This document shows positions 44,843 through 54,890 of a stretch of 64,000 nt of DNA, one piece after another. The DNA is from Bacillota bacterium (GTDB lineage Bacteria > Bacillota > Clostridia > Acetivibrionales > DSM-1351). Both the position numbers and the translations under genes were made by a program. Every line of letters begins with the position of its first letter. Position 1 is the first letter of the stretch. The DNA lies in contig JAEXFI010000041.1 of the NCBI GenBank assembly GCA_023400235.1, positions 62,001 through 126,000 on the forward strand, written 5' to 3'. Below the pieces are notes generated by a model. That model was not told the DNA's origin and made no database searches. It saw only the letters and a list, made by a program, of their open reading frames with translations.

Positions 44843-45723
44843 TGCAATTTATTTCCCCTTCTGAATAACTCAAGAATAAATGGCATTATGTCTACCAGTG
44901 AATGCACTGTCATTTCAACCCGGTCCGCCCAGGCTCCTTTAACAATTACCGGAACCTTGCCCATGGTATGTGTACGCACTGAAAGGTCCTCCAAATTGCC
45001 ATGGTCGCTGGTTATAATAAGCACATCCTTCTCAAATTCCATCCTGCATAGGAGCTCGCCAAGAAATCTGTCCAGCTTTTCCACCACCTCAACTGCCTTG
45101 TCCATTTCAAATTTATGTCCTGCAATATCTGTAATAAAATGCTCATATAATGTAAAATCATAGCTGCGGCTCAAAGCATAGAGATTTTTTGCCGCAGCTT
45201 CAGGTGTTATAAGGTTTACTTCATATCCTGATTCCTTTAGTCTTTCACCTGTTATGTCGTGATATACCCCGTTATTGTCCATAAATTCTCTTACTGTTCT
45301 GAATCTTATGCCCTGAGCCATTCCCATGACAGAGGTCACAGAAGGTCTGTTCCTTCTGTCCTTTTCGTCCAGCATATTGTTCAGGTATTCGTCTCTGTAA
45401 ACATTTGCACTGGTGACAGAGAGCCCCATTTTATTCAGCTCCCCGAAAAGGTTGTTCTTTTGAATAAGCCTTTTCAGCGTTATGGTGGGCTGCCCGCTCA
45501 TATGCCTGTTTAGCACTGCCGGGGCATTGACGCCCGTAAAAATAGCAGTCTGTCCGGTTGCGCTCTGGGGCAGGCCAGGGACCCCCAGGGAGGCATCCGC
45601 CAAAAACCTTGCTTCTGCCATCAGCCTTGCCAGAACCTGTGTCCTGGCAGCAAATATGGGATTTGTATCCGGGTTTTGATTCCCAACCCCTATTCCGTCT
45701 ATAAAAATAAATATAACCTTCAT
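44839..45723 (-). CDS. Alkaline phosphatase/phosphoglycerate mutase-fold enzyme
   Basis: A 294-residue metalloenzyme: MKVIFIFIDGIGVGNQNPDT has the metal-binding Asp, and LIITSDHGNLEDLSVRTHTMG the second site. Fits the alkaline phosphatase/iPGM superfamily but is shorter than iPGM (~510), so its substrate is unknown. Start has AAGG at 4-5 bases; upstream in-frame residues are AT-rich and unlikely. Confidence 0.8.
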   Translation of the reverse strand: MKVIFIFIDGIGVGNQNPDTNPIFAARTQVLARLMAEARFLADASLGVPGLPQSATGQTAIFTGVNAPAVLNRHMSGQPTITLKRLIQKNNLFGELNKMGLSVTSANVYRDEYLNNMLDEKDRRNRPSVTSVMGMAQGIRFRTVREFMDNNGVYHDITGERLKESGYEVNLITPEAAAKNLYALSRSYDFTLYEHFITDIAGHKFEMDKAVEVVEKLDRFLGELLCRMEFEKDVLIITSDHGNLEDLSVRTHTMGKVPVIVKGAWADRVEMTVHSLVDIMPFILELFRRGNKLQ

Positions 45724-45834
45724 AATACCTTCAATTCTTTCCTGTCCGGAATTTAACAGTTGCCGCAGCAAACCATTTCTTATTATATAATATATAAAAT
45801 CCACAATTTTTGAAAGCTTTTAAAAAAAACAAAA

Positions 45835-45859
45835 AGCCGGAGGAAATGTTCCTCTGGCT
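45835..45859 (-). terminator. Terminator after zapA
   Basis: Leftward AGCCAGAGGAA / TTCCTCCGGCT with a 3-base loop (one mismatch) and a T-rich run TTTTTGTTTTTTTT. Confidence 0.8.
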
Positions 45860-45877
45860 GTGTCAGCTATAAAAGAT

Positions 45878-46315
45878 TTACATGTCGTACCCGCTCAAGG
45901 TCTTCTGGACTACCGGTCTGCTCCCCTTGTCAATGGAGTTTCTGACTTCTCCCAGTTCGGCTTCCCTTTTTGCCAAATCCAATTGGAGCTTGGTGTTTTT
46001 TGACATCAAACCGCCGTTTTCTTCCTTCAACTGGAGGTTTTCTTTTCTCAGCCTCTCCAGCTCTTCATTGATAGCTTCCTTTTCTTTTCTTAAAGCTGCT
46101 TCCTCTTCACGAGTTTTAAAAAAATCATCTGCTACATTTATAGCGGTAAGCACAGATGCAAAAGAAGTACTCAGCCTGTTGTTCCGCATAAGTATCTCAT
46201 TCATTTTTCTATCGATATACAAACCGACTTTCTGGATATATTCGTCGGATTCTATTCCAACAAGCGTATAATCTTTACCGGCTATACGAATAACAACCTT
46301 ATTTTTTGAGGTCAA
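45878..46315 (-). CDS. zapA: Cell division protein ZapA
   Basis: A 145-residue FtsZ-ring associated protein. Residues 5-70 are the ZapA fold (VVIRIAGKDYTLVGIESDEYI, then AINVADDFFKTREE), and 70-130 a strong coiled coil. Start is TTG with AAAGGAG at 10 bases. Longer than Bacillus ZapA (85) through the coiled-coil extension. Confidence 0.9.
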   Translation of the reverse strand: MTSKNKVVIRIAGKDYTLVGIESDEYIQKVGLYIDRKMNEILMRNNRLSTSFASVLTAINVADDFFKTREEEAALRKEKEAINEELERLRKENLQLKEENGGLMSKNTKLQLDLAKREAELGEVRNSIDKGSRPVVQKTLSGYDM

Positions 46316-46411
46316 GGTAAATCAGCTCCTTTAATCCCGCTGGAAAGGCCTGAAAACAGCCTTCCTTAATTACCTTTATTATACTATATTATTCTATTAT
46401 TCGGCAAACAT

Positions 46412-46822
46412 TTATTTTTGCTGCTCTTTTACAAACGCTGCAAAAGCCTTGTCCATACTTCCTATATGCTTTATGAGCCAATCCAGGAACAGCTTGTTAA
46501 CTGTCGACACAAAAAGCACTCCCGCACCCTTTTCTTCAAATTCCTGTTTTAATTTTTCAAAATTCTTCAAAAAGTTCTCGTGGGTATTTTTATGGTTTAG
46601 TCTTTCAGGATAGTTATATTTAATATGTAGCTGCTGCTCATCTGCAAAATGGACTTTTGTGTAGTCTTCCAGGAACTCCAAGGTGTTTCCAACTTCTTCC
46701 TTTCCCTTTCCCTGACCACAGGCAGAAAAAAGTTTATCAACCGCGTCAAACAACTGTTTATGCTGATCGTCAATTTCCTTTATACCGATTGCATAACTGT
46801 CCCTCCACTGTATAGCCGCCAT
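46412..46822 (-). CDS. Bacteriohemerythrin
   Basis: A 136-residue diiron oxygen-binding protein. IQWRDSYAIGIKEIDDQHKQLF, HFADEQQLHIKYNYPERLNHKNTHENFL and DWLIKHIGSMDK carry the His/Glu/Asp metal ligands. In anaerobes it senses or buffers oxygen, and often pairs with chemotaxis; this one is upstream of the motility operon end but on a separate transcript. ATG has GGGAGG at 8 bases. Confidence 0.92.
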   Translation of the reverse strand: MAAIQWRDSYAIGIKEIDDQHKQLFDAVDKLFSACGQGKGKEEVGNTLEFLEDYTKVHFADEQQLHIKYNYPERLNHKNTHENFLKNFEKLKQEFEEKGAGVLFVSTVNKLFLDWLIKHIGSMDKAFAAFVKEQQK

Positions 46823-46908
46823 TATATCGCCCTCCCAATACATAACATAATATAATATAATTCACTTATATTATATACCCTGGTGCATTGTACTGAAACG
46901 ACAATAAT

Positions 46909-48270
46909 TTACTTTAATTTTATTAATTTACCTGTTCTGGGATCTATAAGTATAATCCAATAGCCAAATGCGCCATATTTCGGCTTGTAGCCCTCAAGCT
47001 GTGCCCAGCTTCCCATGTTGCCAAACGGGTTTTCATCTATGCTGTACACTCCGGGAACTCCACACACAAACCTTTCTCTTCCGGAGTATTTATCGTACCT
47101 TATACCGAATATGATATATCTGTATTTGTAATGTGCCAGCATTACCTTTGGGTTGAACAGAAGGTAGGTTTTCACGTTGTTTCTGAAAAGTATATTGTTC
47201 AGATATCCGGGGCTGTTGATCTTCCACCACTTAAACCTTTTGCTTCTGGCATTGAACGGGCTGCATACCTCAAAGCTCCTGTTCAGCTCCTCCTTAAGCA
47301 TGTCTATATCCAGCTCATTTCTTGCAGCATCCCCTTCTGCAGTTATGGAGGATATTTCTCTGAAATTCCTTTCCGCATTGCTTATGATATCATTGTCAGC
47401 AGGCAAACCGTCTCTTTCTTCGTACATGCTTGAAAGCGTTGTATCAAATTTGCTGGTTATAAACTCATGACTGGTGTCCTCAAGCCCTTTACCGTCAGTG
47501 CCGGCATCTCCCGTATCCAAATCAGGCACTTTCTCCGACCGCAAACGGCCCTCCTCCTGATTACCCGTATTTGTATTTGTCTCATGAGCCGGGTTCTCAA
47601 TTTGCTCCGGCTCCTTAAGGCTGTCCTGCCTTGAATCAGACAGGTTCCATAAATCAGTCCCGTCAAACTCCGTTGCCTCTTCTGCAAGTTCCTCCTCAAA
47701 GATCCTGTTAACCTGTATTTTCTCCAGGGCAGTATCTTCCAAACCCACCTCTGTTTCGGGAGCTTGCAGGTCAACCTTGCCGGACGCCTCCTCTGCTTCT
47801 GCCACAGCAGCTTCACTCCCGGGAAACTCCTGCCGAACTTCCCCGTCTGATTTCCTCATATATGCTTCAAACTCCTGCAGCCACTGTACCTGTCCGTTTC
47901 TGTATGCAACCAGCGGGCAAACAATTGAATTGAACTGATCATGTATTTCGGCTATCAGGGCAAACACATTTATATCCTCAAGCTTAAGCCCATTGCTGCC
48001 AATGGCGCCACTGTCAGCGTCCAGTCTGATATCCGCCCTTCCCCCACGGGTTTCGATTTCAGCTATGACGGTATGGTTCAACTTTTCACCCTTGGCACTG
48101 ATTCCGTAAATACGGTAATTAATACCCTGTCTGTCAGACATGTTGCTTAATGATATTTGCAGCTTTGCAGCCCGGCCGTTTATCTCAACCTTTATATATC
48201 CTGTTGGTCTGCCCAGATTATTTTCCATGTTCTGAAATATATAAAACAGTCTCTGATAATTATCACCCAT
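46909..48270 (-). CDS. Uncharacterised protein downstream of the HD-GYP gene
   Basis: A 453-residue protein with a conserved N-terminal 110 residues (GRPTGYIKVEINGRAAKLQI), a 200-residue acidic low-complexity middle rich in Glu/Asp/Asn, and a C-terminal 130-residue domain with KWWKINSPGYLNNILFRNN, then FGIRYDKYSGRERFVCGVPG and WIILIDPRTGKLIKL. I do not recognise the family. It follows the chemotaxis/HD-GYP genes on the same strand. The start chosen has AGGAG at 10 bases; an ATG 9 bases upstream is too close to it. Confidence 0.75.
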   Translation of the reverse strand: MGDNYQRLFYIFQNMENNLGRPTGYIKVEINGRAAKLQISLSNMSDRQGINYRIYGISAKGEKLNHTVIAEIETRGGRADIRLDADSGAIGSNGLKLEDINVFALIAEIHDQFNSIVCPLVAYRNGQVQWLQEFEAYMRKSDGEVRQEFPGSEAAVAEAEEASGKVDLQAPETEVGLEDTALEKIQVNRIFEEELAEEATEFDGTDLWNLSDSRQDSLKEPEQIENPAHETNTNTGNQEEGRLRSEKVPDLDTGDAGTDGKGLEDTSHEFITSKFDTTLSSMYEERDGLPADNDIISNAERNFREISSITAEGDAARNELDIDMLKEELNRSFEVCSPFNARSKRFKWWKINSPGYLNNILFRNNVKTYLLFNPKVMLAHYKYRYIIFGIRYDKYSGRERFVCGVPGVYSIDENPFGNMGSWAQLEGYKPKYGAFGYWIILIDPRTGKLIKLK

Positions 48271-48367
48271 GGCAAACATTCTCCTTCTGTTTATTTGTCA
48301 CAGGCATGGTAAATGCCCTAACATTAAAATATATGTAGGGCAATTGAAATTAAGACTATTTAAATCC

Positions 48368-49408
48368 TCAGAAATATACCGAGGTTATCTGATACCCATT
48401 GCTGCTGTTCAGGTCAATGTACTCATTTTCCAGCCGTACAACAGGCCTTGTTATGCTGTGGCTGGGTATATATACAACCTCTCCGGTTTCCCGGCTGTTC
48501 AGTACTGCCTTGGCCCCCACATAGCAGGGGATTATCCGTTCAATAAAGGTAGTCGCCACATCCCTGTCAAATTGCCCCATCCCGTCGGTTATAAACATTT
48601 CAAAAGCCTCAAAGGGCGTATGCTTTTTGCCATATACCCTTTCGGAGGTCATGGCGTCATATACATCTGCAACAGCTAAAATCTTAGCACCCAGCTGGAT
48701 ACTTTCTCCTGAATATCCCATGGGATATCCCGAACCGTCTTCTCTCTCGTGATGCATCAATACGGCTTGCTTTACACTGTCATGAAGTTCTGTGGCACCC
48801 TCAAGCATGTTGAAACCATACATGCTGTGCTTTTTTATTTTTTCAAACTCCTCCGGCAGCAGCCTGCCTTTTTTATTCAGTATTTCCTTTGGTATCCGAA
48901 GCTTTCCGATATCGTGCAGAAGACCTGCCTTGATTATATTTTCCATTTCAGAGGAGGAGAAATTCATCCATTTTCCTGCCAAGGAGGAATAATATGCAAC
49001 ATTCAGGCTATGACAGTAGGTATATTCATCAAATTTTCTGATGGCAGACAGGCAGCCGATAATATACCTGTTTTCTCTTACCTCTTGCCCAATCCATGCC
49101 GCAAGACGGTCAAGCCTTGTATTGTCAAGCCTGCTGCTGGAGATGACTTCTCTTATGAGTTCCTTGGCTTCAAGCACCTTATCCCTGTATTGTTTTTCAA
49201 AGCCTTTAAGCGCTTTTCTCACCTCGCTCAGTGCCTCTGGTTTAAATACTCTCAAGCGCTGTATCCCGTATTCATGAAGCCGGTCTATAATGTACCTGTT
49301 CAGCGTGGTATAAGCAGCTACAATCAGCGCCCCATGGCTGTTATATATATCTTCTGCCAAAACATGGCCCTCTCCGGTATGAATCAAATCAATTGATATT
49401 ATGCTCAT
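48368..49408 (-). CDS. HD-GYP domain c-di-GMP phosphodiesterase
   Basis: A 346-residue enzyme. After an N-terminal region of ~120 residues, the HD-GYP core reads HDIGKLRIPKEILNKKGRL, HHEREDGSGYPMGYSG and ADVYDAMTSERVYGKK: metal ligands and the GYP are intact, so hydrolysis of c-di-GMP to GMP is expected. It sits at the end of the chemotaxis gene row, tying chemotaxis to c-di-GMP. ATG has AAAGGGA at 6 bases. Confidence 0.93.
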   Translation of the reverse strand: MSIISIDLIHTGEGHVLAEDIYNSHGALIVAAYTTLNRYIIDRLHEYGIQRLRVFKPEALSEVRKALKGFEKQYRDKVLEAKELIREVISSSRLDNTRLDRLAAWIGQEVRENRYIIGCLSAIRKFDEYTYCHSLNVAYYSSLAGKWMNFSSSEMENIIKAGLLHDIGKLRIPKEILNKKGRLLPEEFEKIKKHSMYGFNMLEGATELHDSVKQAVLMHHEREDGSGYPMGYSGESIQLGAKILAVADVYDAMTSERVYGKKHTPFEAFEMFITDGMGQFDRDVATTFIERIIPCYVGAKAVLNSRETGEVVYIPSHSITRPVVRLENEYIDLNSSNGYQITSVYF

Positions 49409-49492
49409 GTCCTGTCCCTTTCAACATCAAATTATCTGCAAAATTCCTGTTTGTCAGGATATATGTGCAATTGCCGGATACCTCCGCAGCAG

Positions 49493-50305
49493 CTATTTCT
49501 TGTATACTGCCGGCATGACACACCTGTACCCCGACTCCTCCCTGCTAATAGATTCGGAGTGCCCTATAAAAAGAAAACCACCCTCCTCAGTGCTTTCATA
49601 AAACTTATTTATCAATTTGCGCTTTGTTTCAGCGTCAAAATATATCATTACATTCCTGCAAAAAATAACATGAAATTTTCTTCGGAACGGAAATTGCTCC
49701 GTCATAAGATTAAATCTCCGAAAGATGACTTCCTTGCTGATTCTGTCACATATCTTGTAGTTTTCATCAGGTTGAGCTGTGAAATACCTTTTTTTCCACT
49801 TCTCCGGCACTGCGGATAAGTCTTCTTTTGAATACCTTCCCTCCACCGCTTTGTTTAAAGCTTTAGTTGATATATCCGTGGCCAGTATCCTTGTATCCCA
49901 CTCCAGCTTTGAAGGGCCAAAATGATCATCCAGCAGCATAGCAAGGGTGTAAGGCTCCTGGCCTGTCGAACACCCCGCGCTCCAGATGCCCATATCCTTT
50001 TTTTTGGTGCATACCCGTTCAAGATAAGGCAGTACATTATTTCTGAAATAATCAAAGTGCTGGTTTTCTCTCATAAAATATGTATGATTCGTGGTCAGCC
50101 TGTCAATCATGGCTACAGCAGCCTGTCCGGTCTTATCGGAGATTATGTGGTTCATATAATCAGTAAAGCTGGCATAGTTGTTATCGGAGAGATAATTTAC
50201 CAACCTTCCGGCTACCAGTGATTTTTTTTGGGTCAGATTCACACCATAGTTATCCTTAACATAGTTTACCAGATCAGTAAACTCCTTTTGCGTAATTTGC
50301 CTCAT
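49493..50305 (-). CDS. cheR: Chemotaxis methyltransferase CheR
   Basis: Methylates glutamates on chemoreceptors with SAM. The 270 residues comprise a helical N-domain and a Rossmann domain with IWSAGCSTGQEPYTLAMLL, DISTKALNKAVEGRYS and VIFCRNVMIYFD, all CheR signatures. It lies 79 bases after the receptor gene. ATG follows GAGAGG at 7 bases. Confidence 0.96.
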   Translation of the reverse strand: MRQITQKEFTDLVNYVKDNYGVNLTQKKSLVAGRLVNYLSDNNYASFTDYMNHIISDKTGQAAVAMIDRLTTNHTYFMRENQHFDYFRNNVLPYLERVCTKKKDMGIWSAGCSTGQEPYTLAMLLDDHFGPSKLEWDTRILATDISTKALNKAVEGRYSKEDLSAVPEKWKKRYFTAQPDENYKICDRISKEVIFRRFNLMTEQFPFRRKFHVIFCRNVMIYFDAETKRKLINKFYESTEEGGFLFIGHSESISREESGYRCVMPAVYKK

Positions 50306-50384
50306 ATTTTACCTCTCAAGCCGGGTGGCACGTGAATAAAGTGCCGAAGAGTACGGAACTCCTCGACACCTTATCATTAAGCCT

Positions 50385-52220
50385 CTAGTATTTTCCGTAG
50401 TCCTTGTCATCCAGTGATATTTTCAGCTTTGAGGCTGCGGCCTCCTCATGGACACCTGAAAACTCCTTGTTTTTTCTCTTATCAATCATTCCCTCAATTA
50501 TTTTGAGCATTTCAGGTGTAAGAGTCTCATTAGAGGTATAGGACGTCTTAACCTTTTTCAATCTGAATCTTGATACTGATTCCTTAAGCATATCTGCCTG
50601 TCCTGATAATTCCTCACTGGCTGCGGCACATTCCTCGGCAGTTGCAGAATTGGTCTGTACAACCTGGGCAACCTGTTCAATGGCCGTATTGATCTGGGAT
50701 ATACCTGTGGCCTGCTCATTTGATGCCGCTGCAATATCTCCAACCAGAGCTGCCGCCTTGGACACTCCACCCACTATCTCATCCAGGGCTGCTGCCGTAT
50801 CGTTTGCAATTCTTGTACCGACCTCAACCTTCTTGATGGAGCCCTCTATCATCTCAGTGGTCTCCTTAGCCGCATTGGCACTTCTTGCAGCAAGATTTCT
50901 TACCTCCTCAGCCACCACTGCAAAGCCTTTTCCGTGCTGCCCCGCCCTTGCAGCTTCTACTGCAGCATTTAAGGCAAGTATGTTTGTCTGGAAGGCGATT
51001 TCGTCAATTACCTTTATTATTTTGGATATATTTGAGGAGGATTCATTAATCTCCGCCATAGCCTTAACCATTTCCTGCATTTGTGAATTTCCTTTAGCGG
51101 CATTCTCTTTTGCCGATATGGCAAGCTCATTGGCCAGACTTGCATTCTGGGCATTCTGTCTGGTTTGAGCGGCAACCTGTGTCATTGAAGATGTTATTTC
51201 CTCGACTGAGCTTGCCTGCTCAGTTGAGCCCTGAGACAGCATCTGGCTGGATGAGGACACCTGTCTTGCTCCAAGTGCCACCTGTTCGGATGCAAGGTTT
51301 ATATTTCCCAATACTTCATTATTTGTTTCAATCATTTCACTGAGTTTTTTACCCAGCAGGTCCTTATCCGACCTGACCTTGACGTCAATGGTCAGATCTC
51401 CCGACGCCATTCTCTCAACAATGACAGCCTGTCCCCTGATATTTTCCACCATTTTGGAGAAAGAGAGCATAAGTGTGCCTATTTCATCTTTAGATTCAGC
51501 TTGGACATTTACTTCCACATCTCCGATTGCGAGCCTGTCTGCTGCCTCAACCAGCTTTTTGACAGGATTGCTTATAATCCTGGATATGAACAGGCCAAGT
51601 CCCACAGCCAGAACCATTCCCACTGCAATAAATGCAATCATCATGACAGTGGCCGTCTGGGCTGCGCTGTCGTTGCTCTTTGACTTATTGCTGGCGTCGT
51701 CCACCTTTAGCTTGAACAGATTGTCAAAGTGAGCCTGTATGTTTTTATTCAGCTCATCCCCTTTTGTTTTCGTAAGCTGATGGGCTTCAGCGCTCTTGTT
51801 GGACAATGCCAGGTCTGTAACCTGTTTGGTGTAAGGCAGGAAGTCTTCATCCACTGTTTTGACCAGCGCATTGTATTCCGAGCTGACCTGGCTGCTGATA
51901 ATGTTTTTGCCGAAGTTGTCCAGTGCAGCTTGCATTTCCTCCAGGAAATCATTGATTTTTGTCATATTTTCATTCATGGATTGAGCATCTGTATTGATTA
52001 TAATGTTTAGCATGTTCAGCCTTGCTCTTTGATATTTCTCATTTGCCGTAGCCAGATCGGTAATCGGAACAGTATTTATTTCATACAATTCCGTGTCGGC
52101 ATCATTAATGTTAGCAATATTTATAATGCCTACCACTCCCACAATACCCGCTATCAATGCAACAACAATGAACCCCGCAATCAGCTTTGCTGCGATTTTC
52201 ATATTTTTAAACCAACTCAT
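50385..52220 (-). CDS. Methyl-accepting chemotaxis protein
   Basis: A 611-residue chemoreceptor: membrane segments at about 10-32 and 190-212, a ~155-residue four-helix extracytoplasmic sensor between them, HAMP at about 213-265, and the signalling hairpin with EIAFQTNILALNAAVEAARA. The conserved tip identifies it. Embedded between cheW and cheR. No obvious CheR-binding pentapeptide at the C-terminus. Confidence 0.96.
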   Translation of the reverse strand: MSWFKNMKIAAKLIAGFIVVALIAGIVGVVGIINIANINDADTELYEINTVPITDLATANEKYQRARLNMLNIIINTDAQSMNENMTKINDFLEEMQAALDNFGKNIISSQVSSEYNALVKTVDEDFLPYTKQVTDLALSNKSAEAHQLTKTKGDELNKNIQAHFDNLFKLKVDDASNKSKSNDSAAQTATVMMIAFIAVGMVLAVGLGLFISRIISNPVKKLVEAADRLAIGDVEVNVQAESKDEIGTLMLSFSKMVENIRGQAVIVERMASGDLTIDVKVRSDKDLLGKKLSEMIETNNEVLGNINLASEQVALGARQVSSSSQMLSQGSTEQASSVEEITSSMTQVAAQTRQNAQNASLANELAISAKENAAKGNSQMQEMVKAMAEINESSSNISKIIKVIDEIAFQTNILALNAAVEAARAGQHGKGFAVVAEEVRNLAARSANAAKETTEMIEGSIKKVEVGTRIANDTAAALDEIVGGVSKAAALVGDIAAASNEQATGISQINTAIEQVAQVVQTNSATAEECAAASEELSGQADMLKESVSRFRLKKVKTSYTSNETLTPEMLKIIEGMIDKRKNKEFSGVHEEAAASKLKISLDDKDYGKY

Positions 52221-52307
52221 AAAAAGCCCCCTGTCCAGATAATTTTTCTGAAAATTTTTCTGCTATGCCGTTAATTTTAGTATCTTTAGTTAATGAATTG
52301 CAGCGGA

Positions 52308-52811
52308 TCAGGCCTGTGCAAGGCTGCTCAGCATTTCCGTCTCATCTGTGCTGAAAATTTTGCCGCAGTCCAAAAGCAGCTTTACTTCACTTCCTATTTT
52401 GCCTATTCCTTTGACATATTTGTTGTTAAAGCCGGTTTTTGCATCCGGCGGCAGCATAATGTTCTCATCGTCTATGGATACCACCTCGCATACCGTGTCA
52501 ACGATCATACCAATGGAGGTGTCATTTATGTCTATGACAATAATACACGTCCTGTCGGTATATTGCAGCGGTTCCTTTCTGAACCTTAGTCTCACATCCA
52601 TTACAGGTATTATTTTCCCCCTCAGGTTGATAATTCCTTTAAGATAATCCGGCAGTTCCGGCACCTGTGTTATGGGCTGTATTCCAATAATTTCGGTAAC
52701 ATATTTGATTTCTATGCCGTAATCTTCTCCTCCCAGTGTAAATGTCAAAAATCTTCCCTTTTGCGTATCCTCGTTTTGAATCTCAAAGTTATCCTCCAAT
52801 ACCGAAGCCAT
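52308..52811 (-). CDS. cheW: Chemotaxis coupling protein CheW
   Basis: A 167-residue scaffold that links receptors to CheA. SH3-like halves with FLTFTLGGEDYGIEIKYVTEI, LRGKIIPVMDVRLRF and IGMIVDTVCEVVSI. Starts 12 bases after cheA, with AAAGGAG at 6 bases. Confidence 0.95.
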   Translation of the reverse strand: MASVLEDNFEIQNEDTQKGRFLTFTLGGEDYGIEIKYVTEIIGIQPITQVPELPDYLKGIINLRGKIIPVMDVRLRFRKEPLQYTDRTCIIVIDINDTSIGMIVDTVCEVVSIDDENIMLPPDAKTGFNNKYVKGIGKIGSEVKLLLDCGKIFSTDETEMLSSLAQA

Positions 52812-52823
52812 GGCGCTCTCCTT

Positions 52824-54842
52824 TCATCGTTTATTATTTATTAGGCTTGCTATATCAATTATCAGGCTTATACTGCCGTCACCCAATAACGTACATCCAG
52901 AAATACCCTGCACCTTTTTCAAATATTGAGGCAGTGCCTTTACAACCACCTGTTGCTCTCCTATGAGCTTGTCAACAAAAATGCATACACCTTCGTTTTC
53001 ACTTTCAACCAGGATCAAAATCCCCTCCTCCAGTCTGTCTGTTCCCGGGAGGATATTAAAATGTCTATGTAACCTTATGATGGGGCGGCACTGCCCCCGG
53101 ATCATGATCATCTCATTATTTTCCGGATCTTTTATGACATCAGCTTGTGTGATATTGAGAGATTCCCGTATGGACGCTATAGGAATAGTATAGGTGGCAT
53201 TGCCCACTCTAACCGTCATGCCGTCCATAATTGCCAGTGTCAGGGGGATTTTCATGGAGATGGTTGTACCTCCCCCCGGCTTGCTGTCAATCAGCACTCC
53301 GCCGTTAACCTTGTCCATATCCTTGAGCACCACATCCATTCCAACTCCGCGCCCTGAAAATTCTGTAACTTCCTCTTTAGTGGAAAATCCAGGCAATAGA
53401 ATGATGGAATATATCTCCCTGTCTGACATTTCACTGACTGGCCGCTGTAAAAGCTTGCACTCTGCGGCTTTCTGAATTATCCTTTCTTTGTCCAGCCCTC
53501 TTCCGTCATCCTTCAGAATAATCCAGACATCTCCTCCTGAATGCTTTGCTTCCAGCGTTATCCTGCCTGCCTCCTCCTTGCCCTTTAACACTCGTTCCTC
53601 AGCCGATTCAATTCCATGATCTATGGCATTTCGAATCAAATGAATCAAAGGGTCGGAAATATGCTCAATTATATTTTTATCTACCTCGGTTTCTTCCCCG
53701 ATTATTTCAAAGTTGATTCCCTTGTCCAGCTTCCTGGACATATCCCTGACAATTCTGTTCATTTTTTGGAAGGTCATGGACAGGGGCACCATCCTCATGG
53801 ACATGACAATGTCCTGAAGCTCTCCCGTTATTTTTTTCAAATGCCGGGCGGCCTTCCGGAAACCTTCCAGTTCAAGGCCTTTGAGCTCAGGATTTTGAGT
53901 GACCATTGACTCTGATATGACCAGCTCTCCCACTACGTCCATCAATTTATTCATTTTTTGAATATTTACACTTATGAAATTTTGCTTTGAAAGGTTTGAC
54001 ATTTTACTGTCTGAGAAGTTATTCTCCTCACCGCTCTGAAGTTTACAGGATTCCCGGGGTTCACAGCCATCTGCGCCGGCAGCTGCAGCATTGTCCGCTT
54101 CCGTAAGAGTCTCACTCCTGCCTTCTTCTGATGCAGCCCCAGTCCTGCTTTCAATAGTCAGCTCCTTAAGGAACATGGTCTCTTCCAGAAGCTGCCTCAC
54201 TTCACTTTCAGGCTGAGTACTGTCAAACATCACAGTCAGGCCACTTTCCTGAATTTTTTTGTTACAGCTTTCAGTATCTGAAATGTCCTCCGGAATATGG
54301 CAGATATTCATTGCCACGTGCGCAAGTGCATGAATAACCGAAAATGCTCTGAGATTCTCCATCTGGCAATCTTCCTCAAAGATTATTTTCGCCATGTAGG
54401 AATAATTCTTAGCCACTGTCTCTTCAGTCCTGAAACCACCCAGCTTCAACTGATTTAAAAATTCTGCAAGTGTCCGGGTGATACTTGTGGGGTCTCCATC
54501 GGCCCCCGACTTGTTCTTTATCTTGTTTACCTCACTGCATACAAAATCTATGACCTTCAGCATCAGGTCCGTCAGTTGCAGGTAGTCAGCCTTGTCAGGT
54601 TTCTTCTCCCTGAGATAATAGAATACATCTTCAACAGAATGCGCCAAGGTGGATATATTGTTAAAGCTCATCATTGCCGAAGAGCCCTTTAAGGTGTGCA
54701 TAATCCTGAAAATTTCGTTTATGTTGCTCTCAAGCCCGTTTTTCTTTTCACTGTATAAAATTATTTGTTCAAGTTCCTCAATGAGTTGAACAGTTTCAAA
54801 AACAAACATGTCCTGCATTGGTTCAGTATTGATGAAGTCCAA
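52824..54842 (-). CDS. cheA: Chemotaxis histidine kinase CheA
   Basis: Autophosphorylates and passes phosphate to CheY. From the TTG start (672 residues): HPt domain with His49 in FRIMHTLKGSSAMM, a variable P2-like region, dimerisation helices near 285-340, ATPase domain with LIRNAIDHGIES, DDGRGLD and GRGVGMDV, and a C-terminal CheW-like domain. The TTG has GAGGTGG at 5 bases; a GTG 9 bases upstream overlaps that site. No CheB or CheD is next to it. Confidence 0.95.
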   Translation of the reverse strand: MDFINTEPMQDMFVFETVQLIEELEQIILYSEKKNGLESNINEIFRIMHTLKGSSAMMSFNNISTLAHSVEDVFYYLREKKPDKADYLQLTDLMLKVIDFVCSEVNKIKNKSGADGDPTSITRTLAEFLNQLKLGGFRTEETVAKNYSYMAKIIFEEDCQMENLRAFSVIHALAHVAMNICHIPEDISDTESCNKKIQESGLTVMFDSTQPESEVRQLLEETMFLKELTIESRTGAASEEGRSETLTEADNAAAAGADGCEPRESCKLQSGEENNFSDSKMSNLSKQNFISVNIQKMNKLMDVVGELVISESMVTQNPELKGLELEGFRKAARHLKKITGELQDIVMSMRMVPLSMTFQKMNRIVRDMSRKLDKGINFEIIGEETEVDKNIIEHISDPLIHLIRNAIDHGIESAEERVLKGKEEAGRITLEAKHSGGDVWIILKDDGRGLDKERIIQKAAECKLLQRPVSEMSDREIYSIILLPGFSTKEEVTEFSGRGVGMDVVLKDMDKVNGGVLIDSKPGGGTTISMKIPLTLAIMDGMTVRVGNATYTIPIASIRESLNITQADVIKDPENNEMIMIRGQCRPIIRLHRHFNILPGTDRLEEGILILVESENEGVCIFVDKLIGEQQVVVKALPQYLKKVQGISGCTLLGDGSISLIIDIASLINNKR

Positions 54843-54890
54843 GTTAGCCACCTCGTATTTTTGTTAGTCAGCAATTTTCGACATTTTTCT

